DNA of 64,000 nucleotides. Origin: Psilocybe azurescens (lineage: Eukaryota; Basidiomycota; Agaricomycetes; Agaricales; Agrocybaceae). Of the stretch, positions 9,790 to 22,869 are shown one piece after another. Location of the stretch: positions 16,200-80,199 of the forward strand of contig JAJIRX010000752.1 in NCBI GenBank assembly GCA_023853785.1, in the 5' to 3' direction. Both the position numbers and the translations under genes were made by a program. Numbering within the stretch: the stretch's first letter is position 1; each line of letters opens with the position of its first letter. The notes beneath the pieces were generated by a model. That model made no database searches. It had not been told where the DNA came from and saw nothing but the letters and a program-made list of their open reading frames with translations.

Positions 9790-10450
9790 GAATTGATATT
9801 TTGATGCACTGTGGCAGTATTCAAGCCTGCCTTTAAATGAGATATAATAAATGAGGAGCAATAATTGGACACTTGACAGTCAGATCTCAACAAAATGTAT
9901 ACTGCTCAGACCTGCTGATCAGATGCATAATTTTAATAAATTCTAACACTAGAGACTGGCCGTCTAACATAATCTTATGATGAGAATCCTCCTTCTTTCG
10001 ATTTCTGTATGTTAAAAGTCGAGGAGTGATATAAATACTTGACAGCTAAATACTTAGTTGCTTACACAGTTCACAACCCCAGCATTGGGTGAATATAGAA
10101 TTGTTTCAGTAAGAAAATAGGTGTTTAATACAACTCCTGACACGTTGATTGTTTCTCTTTCACTGCTGAAGAAGAAGGATGATGGGATTAATTCTAAAAA
10201 TGTCCATGATTGTATGTACTAGGATCCACAGCTTGCCTACAGTAGGGAAAACAAAAACAGCAAATAATTGGCCAATCAAGAATGTAGAAAAAGAACAAAG
10301 ATCTTAAATAATTGACATGTCAACAGCTTCTTCAATGAGTACCAATCATAGAATGGTTAATACAAATCTAAGGAAAGGAAAACGGAAAAGAAGGGATATT
10401 TGATGTTGGATGGATCCGCTATCATCCGCTATTGTTTTACTGCAATATGC
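9790..10450. other. No recognisable feature
   Basis: AT-rich sequence without coding signal or repeat that could be read by eye. It lies downstream of the membrane-protein gene that ends at 10452. Confidence 0.5.
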
Positions 10451-10451
10451 C

Positions 10452-11785
10452 CTAGACTTGATTGTCTCCAGATGTGGCATCCACAATGGACTCCCTTGTC
10501 AGTTCAACCACTGGGGTCAGCTCCACATCATCTGCCTGAACCAAGGCGTTAACATCTCCTCCAGTGGTTTTTCCGCTGCGGCTACTGCCACTCCCTTGCT
10601 GTGATCCAAATTCCAAGTTGCCGGATATGTGAGTGAGTGGGGCTGATGCCATGGAGTTGTTGTTGTTCATAGCAATTCTGGCAACCAGAACTGTTGGTGC
10701 CATCCCCTACTTCTAGGTTAGAGACTTAGGATATGTATATCAGGATTTGAAGGTACGTACTGAGACAACATTGAGAATTATTTCCACATAATAGTCCGCT
10801 TGGCTCAAGGGAGATCCCAACACAATGGTTGATGGAACAACACCAGTGATGGCGTTGAGGAGGAGTACCATTGAGTAAACTGCAGCTGACTCAATGATCA
10901 CTGTCACAATGTGTTTCAATAATCTCCTGAATGATGCATCGCTGTCTTTGGGAAACAGAATGTATTCTGTACCCAATAATCAATGTTGTAATCACGGTGG
11001 TGCCCAGTGACACAAATATCAGAGCACTTGTGATACTATTGTTTAGAAAAGCATTTGCATCACTGGTTAGCGAACCAAATTTCACATTTAAAACCATTGT
11101 TGCAATAAAGAGACCTGCAATAACATGTCATTACTGGAAATGCTCATGTTGAACTTTCATTCATGGAGCTCACCTAATTCTGTGACTAAAAGTATCAATG
11201 AAGTTGAAATCACCCAGAACGATTGCCCCCAGACATGGTAGCATCTCCATATCTGTCAAGATGTTGATGAGAATTAAGTAATAATCAATGACAGTAACAT
11301 ACCAATAGTCCGTCAGAAATAATTAACAAAGAATTCTTTAGAAAGATATTGAGTAACCCCATCCATTCAAGGCCCTGCCCCACCGTCCCCAAAAATATCG
11401 ATTGACATGTGTTTCCATTGGTTACAATTGTCCAATCAATGTAGTACCAGTCTATAATGAAGTTCAAAAAGCATAGAAAATACAGCACAGAAACTGCTGA
11501 AAGAATGATGCGACGATTTGAGTTTGCAGGCTTTTGGATACTGTAGAAAACATCGTTAATGAAGTTTCATTTATTTTCAAGTTGAAGGGCAGAACTCACG
11601 GTAAATGTACATGGTTCCTCCATATACCATAGTGTAAATTCCTGGTGCACGTAAGTTTGTGGTGCTGTTATTCACAGAAGTGGAGGTTTACCCATGAGAA
11701 AATTAAAAAGCATTGAGCTATTGAGGTTGCCGCTAATCTCATTCTCTTGGACGTTGACTGGGTATGGAATGTCAGGCATAGACAT
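10452..11785 (-). pseudogene. Agaricomycete multi-pass membrane protein, six exons, two frameshifts
   Basis: Exons on the minus strand: 11692-11785 (starts MSMPDIPYPV), 11600-11641, 11303-11540, 11174-11252, 10761-11114 and 10452-10706. The five introns are 50-59 bp and all GT..AG, together about 350 codons. Successive hydrophobic segments include 'LMGIYTMVYGGTMYIY', 'SVLYFLCFLNFII', 'SFWVISTSLILLV', 'SALIFVSLGTTVITTLIIGY' and 'AVYSMVLLLNAITGVV', giving about seven spans. 'WRCYHVWG' after the third is typical of the large unnamed family of seven-span proteins in mushrooms. The C-terminal tail is Ser/Asp-rich and probably cytoplasmic. One-base frame breaks occur at the exon 2/3 junction and near 10952 ('HSVSQ' to 'KDSDASFRR'). 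Splice sites are intact, so decay is recent or these are sequence errors. The ligand is unknown. Confidence 0.75.
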
Positions 11786-11789
11786 TGTG

Positions 11790-14290
11790 TGCTGCTTTGG
11801 AGTTGATAATTTTCTTCCATAGAACACTTTCCTATATATATCAGTTGACTTGTCTTACGCTAATTATCATACTGATTTTCCCACAGAGTTGCCATGGACA
11901 TTGCAACGAATCATCCTGGCACTATCATGATTCAACTTGCTCAGTTCCCTCACCGGAAATATGGTCTTGTCTTCACCGAAATCCTTGGACGACAACTTCC
12001 ATCTATTTATAGTACCTATAGTATGCCCAAGCTCAGCACTCGTGATAGTCAACCTTTAAGACCTCAGCTATCATCAATTCATCCGCCACTCTACATCTCA
12101 TCAGTTTGAGGGAGCATAGATACGGTATCTCATTCACAAGTAGGCAGTCCCCAAATGATCATTGGTCCGCCATCGTTTGTTTCGCTAAACATGTGATAAC
12201 GAAAACTTACAACAGCACTCTAATCAACTTAGTCACTTGTACCGGCCCTGATGAAGTAAGGGGATCAGCAGATACCAAGACCGAATTGAGCTGGATATAC
12301 TTACAGAGTAAATATAACGGTGCCTATAATAGTATTTTAAGATCATCATGCAGGGATTATACTATGCTCAATATCGAAGCTCTGAGGTGCATCAGATCAC
12401 TTCCGTTGGAAGATCCATTTCCGCTGTACGGATATCTCACCATCATTAAGCTGATAGAAACAGGCAGCTGTTGTATGCAAACATCTCAATGAGGCCACAA
12501 TACTATCGATATAAAATTTAAAGCATGGGCCGTGAGGATTTGGAATGGGACGGGAAGAGCCAGTCAGCCATCATGAAGAGAAACGGTGAGGAAGACATCG
12601 ATGGGTCAAAAGATGGACGAGAAATAATAAGCGTGCGTATAATACAACTTTCATGTGAATGGGGCAGAGAGCGTGAGTGATCCAAGTCGTTTCTATTCCG
12701 AAGCCTGATGATTCATTGAGGTTCATCCACATTAGCGACAGCATCACCTCCGCCTCTCTCACGATCAGATATAGTATTCCTAACATCCCCTGCACCTCCC
12801 ACATCACCCTGATAAATCTGCTCAACCATTATAACTTATTCGACTTGTTTGGGAATGATATATAGACTGTCGTACCAACAATCTAGGCGAGATCATCACC
12901 CATAACCTTCTTGTTTCACGGTTCTGTTGTAGTTACTTTCTATGTTTCAGGTATGAATAAAACCTGATATAGAGCGAAAATGTTGCAGAGAAGATCAACG
13001 ACTCCCTTATTGGTTTGTGCTTGGATGACCGCAAATAGACAAATGTGGAACTTTACGCGTGTGCTCTGAAAGCAGGTCCATACTCTTCTCAGGGGCCACA
13101 TTAGCCACATTATCGACCGATAAAGGACAGTATGACTACGCAAGAGAAGCTTACTTCATGTCCATATCTGACCTATTTTAAATGAGATGCGGGTGCGGAT
13201 GCGGGGTGCGGGTAAGGTTGATGTGTACATGAGATGATTAAGTGAATGATCAAAGGAGACAGGAAAAAAAAGTAATATCAACCTAAGCGTGCTGTAAATG
13301 TTGGATACATCAGCGCCTTTCCTAGAATCACGTCTTTTTACCGTTGCCCCCCTGATACGGGGTCGGCTATGGACACGATGAGGCTCTGCACCACTGTGAT
13401 GGGTAATGAACAGTATCGACAAGATAATCATTCCTGGATTATTCCAACGCACACCGTCGTAATAACTCTCACTGATATCGTAATCCGAATCACCAACAGG
13501 TCACCCAATTGTTCTAAATTCATCCTACGACTCAGACATCTCCAGACCGCTATGGAAGGTTATGCTACAATGTATTGAGCTAGTAATCGTAGAGATCCAA
13601 GCTTATCATTAGAGGCTGCAGCTCGAACTCAAATGCATCATTCCGTAACTGCTTTCGCCAACTTACCTCTGCAATGCTTTCTCAGAATTGACGAAGACGA
13701 CAGGCCACCCTTACAATTGAGCGACGAGAAGTGCACATGCGCGTTTGAGGGAAGTGGATTACGGAGATTATATTTTAGCTCTGCAGCTCTGTGAACGAAG
13801 ACAGGTATAAGTACAAGAAACGTATGAGCTGTGGTACAGTGATTATTGTAGACCAACCGTCCCAAAGGTGAAACATAGAAACTGGTCAAGTGGACTCGAG
13901 TACCCCGTTCCACTTGGAAAAGACATCATCATTTAGAAGTACTGTAATAATTTCAAACATATTCAAGTAGCTAGTCTGCACCACAAACACACAGATGAAC
14001 CAACAGAGTTAGCAAACAGAAATCTATAGCAAGACTTGCGGGCATGACTTCGTGCCATGAAGAGACCTGCAAGAAGACATCTCCGCAGAAACAGCTGTGG
14101 ATGGCTGGACTAAGGGGTAGTTCGCTGGAGATACGGATGAGAACTGTGAAGGAAATTGAACACAGAGACGTATATGCGATCCTCTGGACGCTGCACGAAC
14201 AAGCAGTGAACTCACACTCGTTTTCCTCTGCCATATACTATCCCTATCTAACTTCATAGTCAATAGATCAGGCTCACTCAGGCATGCTTG
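11790..14290. other. Unresolved region with short open frames only
   Basis: Open frames of 60-130 codons occur on both strands, the longest at 12106-12492 (+). None shows a domain, and none could be chained by convincing splice sites. Minus-strand pieces near 12571-12825 and 13156-13913 have protein-like stretches ('RWNNPGMIILSILFITHH') and may be another decayed gene. Confidence 0.4.
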
Positions 14291-14349
14291 ATCTTTCAAC
14301 CAATCTTTGGTCTCTGATAAATCAAGTTCGCCCCGTCCAGGTCAGGCTT

Positions 14350-16140
14350 TGTGTCAGCAAGATCCCTCATCGTCTCCAACACACACATACACACACGCAC
14401 CCAACCCCCAACCCCTCCAACTGCAATGCTCATCCTCCTCCTTCGAGTAAGACCTAAGGCTGGTTGGATGGGGAATGTTCTGATTCTCAAGCTGAGCCTG
14501 CAGTTCTTCAATGAAAAGCTGGGCAGGATACCCACTCAGGACGGACACAGAGGCCAATAACATGGGGAACTATGGAGGCAGAAGTGAAAAAGTGGACATG
14601 GGTATATGCATGGACAAAGTAGGTCGAGGTATGGAGAAGATAGTGCTCCAGCTCACGCTCGAACCTACCGTCCGTTTCAGGCGCCCTCATTCACCCCCAA
14701 TTATCCCCCTCACCATCCAGTCCTTATCGCCTTCCAATTTTTTATTGTACCTCCGTCCGCCGTCATTTTACTCTCCAAGTGCCTAACAATGCTGCTCTGC
14801 ACATCTGCAAGCCAGGTCTGCAAGTCTTGTATGAGTGATACCGGAAAAGGGGGTCTATCTGCGGAGGTGGAAACAGAGGCTCGGGACGAGGCGGGTACAA
14901 GGCGGGAGCAAGATACTGTAGGCAGGGGTGGAAGAGGTAGGTGTGAGTCCGGCTATGGGTGTGGATGATGATGTGAAAGCAGATGAGAAGATGGTAGGAG
15001 TTCTGACGTAGACTAACGAGACGATGTCGATGCTATTCATGGAGTAAATGACGACATAATTAAACCTCCAAAAGGTCGATGTATGCGCCTCAACATCATT
15101 TAAAGATGAGAATACAACGCACCAAAACTTGTTCGATTATATAATAAATCTCACTGATCAATTCATCAAAATATCCAGCTCTCCCCTGTCGTGTCTTCCT
15201 CTAAACCACTTCCCCTTTTTTCAGCCTGTTCAGAATGATGTTGCTCACGCTCGTCTGGAGACACCGAGGCGGGCGAAAGAATACCCGGTCACTACTTCAG
15301 TGCTTCTGAGACCTCGGAAGCACTGGTTTCAACTCATCCACCTCGCCTCTTAAGTGATAAAAACTCAGCCGACCATTGGCTGATGTTAAACATGAGATCT
15401 GAGAGGGAGTAAGCGAGTGCTGCTAGGAGAATCAAAGACCGAACGTGCTCGTATCTCAACACGGTTCAGGCTCCGTTTGAATTTGACATCACGACCGCTC
15501 GACTTCAATTACCAGGAATAACAAAAATTGAAGAAATTATATCAACTTTCCCTTTAGCCAAAATAACGTAGCTACATAAATCTCGACGGATCAACTTAAG
15601 CCATCGTAATTTCGGAAGCATAGGGCTCTATCTCATGGCTGACAGCTATACAATCGCCTCCTAGAATCAAGTTAAAAAATTGTAATATCATTATCATCCG
15701 AAGGACATTGGATTTGATAAGTTTTTGCCTTAGATGGCGTGCTATACTCGGAGTGTCGGTGACTCTACAGACAAATGTAATATTCAATAAATAATGAGAA
15801 AATTGGGATAAATGCTTTCATACAGTAAAATGATGTTGCAAGAGGTGTAGCCGCATGAGGCTTGGATCAAACCCTCCTGTCCTATTTCTCTCCTCGATGC
15901 CCATCCTCTTGTCCGTACACACAGCATCGAATATTGTTCCGCAAAACTGTATCACATCCCGCCCTGGCTTCACCCACTCCGTCTGAAGTACTATTCATGA
16001 AAAGAGTCGGTGTGTTCCTCGATTGAGACTACAGACCATTAGGATCCACAGTGGGATGGTCAAGGTCACTGTGGTGGATACGGCGAGCGTGGTGGGCAAT
16101 TAGATGGATAGAAAAATGAGATCATGCTCATACCGACATT
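14350..16140 (-). other. Possible 3' remains of the FHA/coiled-coil gene
   Basis: Minus-strand frames read 'FIEELQAQLENQN' (14354-14563) and a Ser/Thr/Pro stretch 'SSSTPIAGLTPTSSTPAYS' (14855-15040). Such pieces would suit the coiled-coil and low-complexity C-terminus of the FHA gene at 16143-17996, but they are not in one frame. 15050-16100 shows no recognisable coding signal. Confidence 0.3.
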
Positions 16141-16142
16141 GT

Positions 16143-17996
16143 TCATGTTCCCCGTGCACCTGCACGTTCAGCGCTCATGTCCACCACCCAGCTCACCCGC
16201 CCTCTGCCCACCACCCGCACCCGCCTCCTTATATTCATCTCCCTCAACACCCCCTCCTCTCTCCTCATCGCCTCCTGCTCGAGCATCACCCCCTCTAGCT
16301 GGCGTGCCCTCTCCAAATGGCCCACGAGCCGCACCTGTGGCTCGCGCGAGCTGCGGGTGCAGGTCCTGGATGATACCCGCTGGGAGAGCAGGAGCACGGG
16401 CGGCGTTGTAGTTGTCGCTTGCACTTGCAGTGGTGATGAGTTGGGTGGAGGTGGAGCTTGCAGTAGCTGGTGCAGAGGAGGTAACGGATGTCGGTTGTTC
16501 TCACTCTGAAGTTGTTACTGCAGGCGGCAGCGATGTGGATGAACCTGCCCCTTCTATCGCACCATCCTTCTCCTTCTCCTTCACCGCCACCTCCATCAAC
16601 ACCGAGGCCGCAACAACGACTGGCACTGTAAGCGATCCTGCGCCCGAACTTCCGGCAGCGGTGGGGCGCAGCAGCAGGCTGAGAAGGCAGCGGTGGCGGT
16701 TGCATTATATCCGGAGGTGGAGCACGTACAGGGGGCAGATACGTCGGGAACGGGCGGGAAGATTCACAGGCTAGAAGTAGAATAAAACGAACGTTGTCAG
16801 TATATGCTCATGGAAATAGAAATGAGAGGACAAGAAATGAGAAAGAGAAAGAAATGTGCTTTGAGGAGTTCTCATTGGGCTTCATTTCTCTAAGCACATC
16901 TCGCCCAAACCCAAATCAAGCAACGAAAAACCGCACAAAAAGAGAAAAAAACTTACCCCCCACAAGAACCTCGCCCCACCTCGCCCCATTGCTCATTCAG
17001 ACCTCTCAACTCTGCCCCCGTCTCCCCGCTTCGGCACCTCGACCTTCAGCCTGCTCAGAATCACATCAAACGTCAAGCCCGTCTTGCCAGGGAGGCCGAA
17101 GGACGATGCCGCCCATGCTACCAAGGTCTTGAGCAAGTTATGGGCAGCGTTGCTGGAACAGGGCCTGCGCTTGGGCCTGCGCTTGGGGCTGTTCAGTACC
17201 GTTGACCCCTGCGCCTCCGCCGTCGTTCATTGCTCCCAAACCTCCAATCACACACTGGCTGCCCTCTCACGCCAGTCCTGCCAGCCCCTGCCAGCCCCAC
17301 AATACACGGATGCTGCTGCACATGCAGCCCTCCGGCCGGTACGAGAGCCTCCGTGCATCTGCTGCTAGTGTTAGTCCGCCCAGGCAGCGACTTGGGCGTC
17401 CTGCTCGGTGAGCACGCACATGACGCGAGCAGCAACTTTATGGTGGATGATCGTGTTGTTGTCTTCGCCCACGATGTTGCTGCTGGATTCCTGTTAGGGA
17501 GGGAGGGCGGTTGCGGTGAGCAGGGTGATAGAGCAAACAGGAGAAAGGGAGAAAGGAAGGGGGAGGGGAAGGGAGGGAGGGGAAGGGTGAAGGAAGAACG
17601 TACGGCAATATCATCGCTCTTGAGCTCAAAAGGGTCCGACTTGTCTCCCTTGCGGCTCAGCCGGCTCAGCAGCTCGCCATTGATAAATGTCCGTCCCATT
17701 AGAGCTTGTGCAGGCTCGTAAGGGCGAATGGTAGAGGTGGAGCACCGAGAAGAGGGCATTCGAGGGCAGAGAGGTGGATTCGCGATTGATGGGGTCGCTG
17801 ATGCGTGAAGAACGCAGGTGAGGGCATGGTGCTGTGCGTTTTGTATTATGGGGTTCGGTAGGGAAGGTATGGATAGATGGATTGGTGAGGTAGGGTGGAT
17901 GAGGTAGGATGTGGACGGTGATGGTGCTGTCCTTTTGTCGCTGAGCCAAAGAGTTTCGGGTGGTCGTATATCAAACTCCTCAAACGCCCCAATCAC
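16143..17996 (-). pseudogene. FHA-domain coiled-coil protein (SLMAP/Far10-like), broken
   Basis: The core reads 'SSNGT' in one frame and 'FINGELLSRL' in another, then 'DPFELKSDDIA', an intron (GTACGT..CTAACAG, about 17490-17605), and 'SNIVGEDNNTIIHHKVAARV' with 'VLTEQDAQVAA'. This is the C-terminal half of the FHA domain of fungal SLMAP/Far10/Vps64 relatives, known in the STRIPAK complex. Further on come 'GKTGLTFDVILSRL' (about 17060) and a coiled coil 'LERARQLEGVMLEQEAMRRE' (about 16300), in the order expected for that family. The break in the FHA is a four-base duplication (GGACGGAC) near 17690. A stop follows 'VAAWAD', and later parts are in other frames. The N-terminal half of the FHA is not readable. 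Clearly a dead copy. Confidence 0.75.
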
Positions 17997-18431
17997 CTTT
18001 ATACACAGACAGAGTCAGTCGAGGAGAATGAGGATGAAAGGATTCCGAAAGGATGGCCTCGTCATGGCGCTGCCTTGCTTGGTGTGACCTTAACCCGTCC
18101 TGTTGAGCGATATAAGAAAGTAAACTGGAACAGAAAAGAAAGATGTGCACAATGAATACCACGTCCAAATAAGCATGCTGTTCCAACCCAACGGATGGTG
18201 TTGCATGTCAGATGTTAGAACTGTCCTTGCTCTCCCACCATCTCACATTTTTTAACACGTGTCTCCGGGCTCATATGGGCCGGAATGACAAGTACATAGT
18301 ATTACTTATAAAGTTTCTATACATTATTTACCACTTCTATATCTACGCCAACTACAGTATGTAGAATATACATAATTTCTAAGTGCAACAGTGCAACCTA
18401 TGCGCAGCCACAAAGTCCAAGAATAACGATA
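17997..18431. other. No recognisable feature
   Basis: Spacer between the FHA pseudogene and the 3' end of the MULE. Nothing could be read. Confidence 0.5.
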
Positions 18432-21400
18432 TCATCGAACGCATAATCGCCGATTAGACGGGAACGATTTGTCAACACAGGCAACCTCATGTGCTTCCCG
18501 ATCAACAATGGCTCTTGCTCGGTAAAACATGGCACCGCTTGTTGACTTCTCCCATGTCGACATGGTGGGACTCCTCGTCGAGTTCATCCTCCTTTCTTTC
18601 TCTATACACGCCTTCGCAAGCCGCAGGAATCCTACGCCCTCTTGCTGGAGAGTGTTGAGGAGTTGCCAATCACGGAATTGGGTCTGGTGTTTGAGGCCGG
18701 CTGCAAACTCTGTGATGAGGTTGATTTTGTCTGTCAGAGCCTCCTCAAATGTGCGGCCATCATGCTGGTGAGTTATTTCATCCTCTTCCCCCCTCATCGT
18801 CGTCCTCAGCGGAGCCCCCATCGTTGTCGTAATTATCATCCCCTTCTCCCCCAATATCAGGATTCTCATCCCTTCCTTCAACAGGTAACGTAGCAGCCGC
18901 TATTGAGTCAGTGCAATACTCTTCTAGTGTCCTCAAGGTCTCGTGTCTCCAGAATGGTGGCTCACGAAAGCGCTTGGCTTCAAGGAAAAAGATGGCAGGG
19001 ACTGGATACATCCGTTGAACGAGGTGCTTGCACACTAGAAATCGACTGATAGCAAAAGCTGGACAGGTGCATACCCATTCCTCAACTTTTGGCCGATATG
19101 CATCGTTAATCGGGCGTCGTGATTGGGGTTTCCTGTAGCTTCTGCCAGACCTTCTTGAACCCCCTTGGCGCCAACTTGACAACTCATGATAACGGGCCTG
19201 CTCCTCCAACAAGACATCAAGCTTTTGGTAATAGGTCAGCGCCAGCTTTGTAACAAGGATCCAGACCAGCAAGTCGCATCGGAGCATATGGAAGTGATGG
19301 AGGAAATCATGCTTAATTCTTTGCCAGCTAATGTCATGGTAAGTTTTCTTTCAAATGACATGTAATAATGGAATTGACTTACTGGCTCTCCAGTATCATT
19401 GTAGTCTTTAAAACTGGTATCAGTTTATGAGCACACCGAGCCCAGAGCTCCCAGCAGCCTACGCGGTACCAATTCTCCCAAAAGTAAGCCCAAACCTCAG
19501 GTAGCTCATGCTTTATGCAGAAGTTGTACATACACTGAACTGCCCATTTCTTGATCAGCGTAGCTTCTGGAGGGCTAGACCCAGGGATTGAAGGATGAGC
19601 ACAATATTGCCGCTCCATCATGCTGATGATGGCATCGCGATAGGGTGGCGGGCAGAACGTATGCTGTCCTTGGTTTTCATTGTCCTCTCGTCACTAATGC
19701 TCGCTTCCCTCCCATTTTCTGCAGATACATCCAATTCTGGTATTTCCTCCTGTTCCTGGATTGTCAGAAGGTGTGTCGCCGGGATTGAAAGCCTAAAAGC
19801 CTGCCCCTTGGATGACACGGCCTACTGCCAAAGTGATGCTTGGGAGCAACAATTTTATTTGAAGTGAGTTTGTTACATCATGAAGTGGTTGTGGAGGTTG
19901 ACACTTAGTGGCAGGCTCGTCATCGAGTATCCCCCTTCACAGTCGTCAATGTCCACTCTTGTGCCAGGTGGAACAAAGTTGGCCTTGATGAAGTCATATT
20001 CAGCCATTGCTCGCTCAACGTCATACGGTGATGTGGATAACTTTGCCTTTGCAAGCCGAAGTTCTCACAGCCCGTCGGAGATGCCACCAACACAGGTTGA
20101 TCTTTGCCCCCACACGCCCTGTGCTGCACTGATCTCTCCCATGTCCTTGTCGCTATGGATAAAGAGTGGGTAAACACCATATGTATCACGAAGGCATTGC
20201 AGCCAAGCTGCAATTGCCTGCTTCCACTTTCCTAGATTGATTGCTGTAGCCGTGGAAAGGAGGCAATATGACATTGGAAATCCAGCATTGTCGTACTCGC
20301 CCATAATACTATATAACTCAAGGTGTTTTGAATTGGTATTATCTGTGTTCCGAGTCAGTATTGATTGTGATATGCAGATATTTCTTACATGTTGCATCTA
20401 TCCCAATCTCAACAACTTTCCCTCTCAAAGGGTCTGCAATCCGTTTCATTCCCCATGCAAGTATCTCTACACCGTCTGGGATCCCCAATAGCTTGAAGAT
20501 GTCAACATCTCCTCCATATTCGGCCAGAAGTTTCCTTGCTGAGGTCAACTGGTCGTCATCACGTCTCCAGTAAGTCTCGCTCTGCCTCCGCCACACATTG
20601 TATATTTGAGCTGTTGTAATTTTTGGATAGGCCAACTGAATTTTTGCTGCCATAGCACTAGGCATCGCCCATTCCACCTGTTCATGAATCATTTGGAGGA
20701 CTTCTGGGGGCATTGCAACATCGGAATAAAGCACGTGACTAACATGATGCTGCAATCAGATGAAGATGTCCTGGCCATTGTGATTGTTCTGTGCGTACAC
20801 AGTGTCACGATGTTTTGCAGCCGGCTTCTGTGATGATTTTGATGGTTTTTTTGCTTGACATCTTGGCTACACCAAAAGCGTGTGGTATGCCCTCCTTTGA
20901 GTGTGTGATTATCATGGACACTTTCAAAATTGGTAAGTTATTGTTCTATAATGCTTCAGATAACTCACGTGAAATCTGTAATCAGTAACTTTCCATATTT
21001 CCTCAGCAAGCATGTGGGTATAGTCCTTTGGTGTTATAAGGTCGTCTTTCTCAACAAGGTATGTACCATGAAAGTCGACATGTGAACTTGCTTTTAACTG
21101 AGTACGTAAATCATGGAATAGCTCCTTGCCATCCAGATAGTTCACGGCCACCTGGGAGGTAGGTATTAGGATATCTGATAGTCCTATGATTTCATAACTC
21201 ACCTTCTCGTCTGGGTCTAAAAAGGGATATCTATTGTCATCGTCGTTCTCATCTGAATCGGAGATGAAGTGAGGATTTTCCGGGACCAAGCCAGTGCTAT
21301 GGGATCTTGTTCGTTGAGAACGTCATCCCTCTCCTGAAGGCCCCTTGTCTTGTATGCATTTTCTCCCTTTTGTTGTGTCTGTCGCATCTGTTGCACCTAT

Positions 21401-21562
21401 CGCATTTGCTTTCTCTGCAGCTTTATTCAAACAGCCTTGTTGGACCAATCCTGCTTGATGTTTTCGGCAAGGTTCGCAATGCTTGAAACGCCCACTGGTG
21501 AATCTTTTACACCCCTGCTTGCTGCATTTGACTGGAGGGGAATTTTCGTTTATGATGTCCAT
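18432..21562 (-). pseudogene. MULE-type transposase with SWIM zinc finger, several frameshifts
   Basis: From the 5' end: a Cys cluster 'CSKQGCKRFTSGRFKHCEPC' (about 21520); a region ending 'EEIWKVTDYRFH' (about 20975); 'AMPPEVLQMIHEQVEW' and 'EIGIDATY' with the first catalytic Asp (about 20395); 'MGEYDNAGFPMSYCLLS' and 'HSDKDM' (20100-20300); 'NLCWWHLRRAVRT' (about 20090); 'EVWAYFWENWYR' (about 19490); and the SWIM finger 'CTCPAFAISRFLVCKH' (about 19050). The end is acidic, then 'FRDWQLLNTLQQEGVGFLRL'. This is the domain order of basidiomycete MULE transposases. A 46-bp intron (20343-20388) splits the Asp block, and others occur near 21180 and 20950. Frames break around 'CWWH' and 'VRT', and a stop lies in the segment before 'LQHHVSHVLYSDVAMP'. 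No terminal repeats were found. Confidence 0.85.
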
Positions 21563-22548
21563 GTTGTAGTCTCCGAAAGTGGTGTTTTGTATTTTGTACT
21601 ACATACACTCACCGCACCCCAACAAGGTCATGTGTATATGATTCGTAAGAATTTCCATTTTGGAAATGTGAGACGGTGGGAGAGGAAACGCCAGTTAGAT
21701 GTTAGCATGATTCACTTGAACAGCACGTGCATCATTTGATATTGTTTAGAGCAGGTCAAAATGTGATTGAAGCCCTGAGATAAATCTAAACTTCTCCCTC
21801 CCACAATTGTCAACTTTGGCACACCCTTCCAATAGCAAACATCAAGAAACAATCAGAAAACTTATGCAATTGCCATATTCTTAGAATGTTGAGTAGAAAA
21901 CCGTATGTCTCACTCGACAAATCTCATTTCCAATAGGATCACTGGTACAGTCCTTTTTAAATTGCAATAACATATCGATTAAAACTCAAAGGCCATAGTA
22001 TACAAAGTCTCCACAACTCAGAACCTATTCCAGCTTTTGGATAATCTACCGCTGCATCCGACCTCCTCTTCCTAATTCTCCCCTCCCTCGATACACACAC
22101 GTGCAATGAATTAATTCGACCAATTTACTGCCCAAAATCGCATGTCCAGCATGCTAAGCAGGCATGGGTCACTTCAACCCTGCATCTTTCTAATCCCCTT
22201 ATGCAGAGCTCCGACACAAGAAGATTGGAGGCACCGTCCACATTCTGGATGTCTCAAGAACAAGCTAAAAGCTAGTACTGAGTACTGTGCAGGATTATGT
22301 TGTACTCGAACGTCTCACCAGTGTGCATAAGTTCTTCCAATACTGTGAGGATGTCGTGTAATGTTTCTTCTGAGTAAGCTGAAAGAGGAATCAGATGTTG
22401 TACCAGGGGTTAAGCTGAAGTCGAGGATATGAAATAGGCCCTATGAGGGGAAGAGGATGAAGACAACTCGGACCCAGATTGCGCATGGGAGCCGTATGAT
22501 CATGCTTAGTTTGAGGGACCGTGTAGCAAGTGTCTTACCGGTATAACT
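21563..22548. other. No recognisable feature
   Basis: Upstream flank of the MULE remnant. Only short frames without domain signal. Confidence 0.45.
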
Positions 22549-22869
22549 TTAAGTGAGCATGACGCCCTTCATCGCAGACGCGGACATGAATTCAGATGAG
22601 TATGTGGCTAATGGGTAGGAGGTGGTGCCTCGGGGGGCGGGATTGATGGTTTTAGTGTGCTTGTTATTCATGTTGGTGGTAGAGCTGCTGTTGCTTGAGT
22701 TGATGTTGGTGTGATTATTGTTAGATGTGTGGGCAAGTTTACCCTGCTGTGAGGGATTTGAACGGGGTGTAGGCTGGGGATCTTGTTTGCGGTGTCGAGG
22801 TTTCGATAGTGTGACCTCTGCAGTCGCGCACGATGGGAGGTCGAGAGAGGGCTTTTGTGTCCCCCACAT
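22549..22869 (-). CDS. Ser/Asn/Thr-rich 106-aa frame, unrecognised
   Basis: Open from an ATG at 22869 with Pro/Lys-rich 'SKPRHRKQDPQPTPRSNP' and an Asn/Ser run 'NNNHTNINSSNSSSTTN'. This low-complexity composition is common in fungal regulatory proteins but also arises from repeats. It could be a first exon, but no partner exon was identified. Confidence 0.25.
   Translation of the reverse strand: MWGTQKPSLDLPSCATAEVTLSKPRHRKQDPQPTPRSNPSQQGKLAHTSNNNHTNINSSNSSSTTNMNNKHTKTINPAPRGTTSYPLATYSSEFMSASAMKGVMLT

Noticed and set aside
9326..9796. 150-codon frames on both strands
   Set aside because: Same reason: a trinucleotide array gives V/A/P on one strand and D/N/G on the other.
12106..12492. 128-codon plus-strand frame
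   Set aside because: No domain and no splice partner. A frame of this length without homology cannot be called a gene.
16412..16774. Plus-strand Thr/Ser/Val-rich frame opposite the FHA gene
   Set aside because: The minus strand carries the recognisable coiled coil; this is its shadow.
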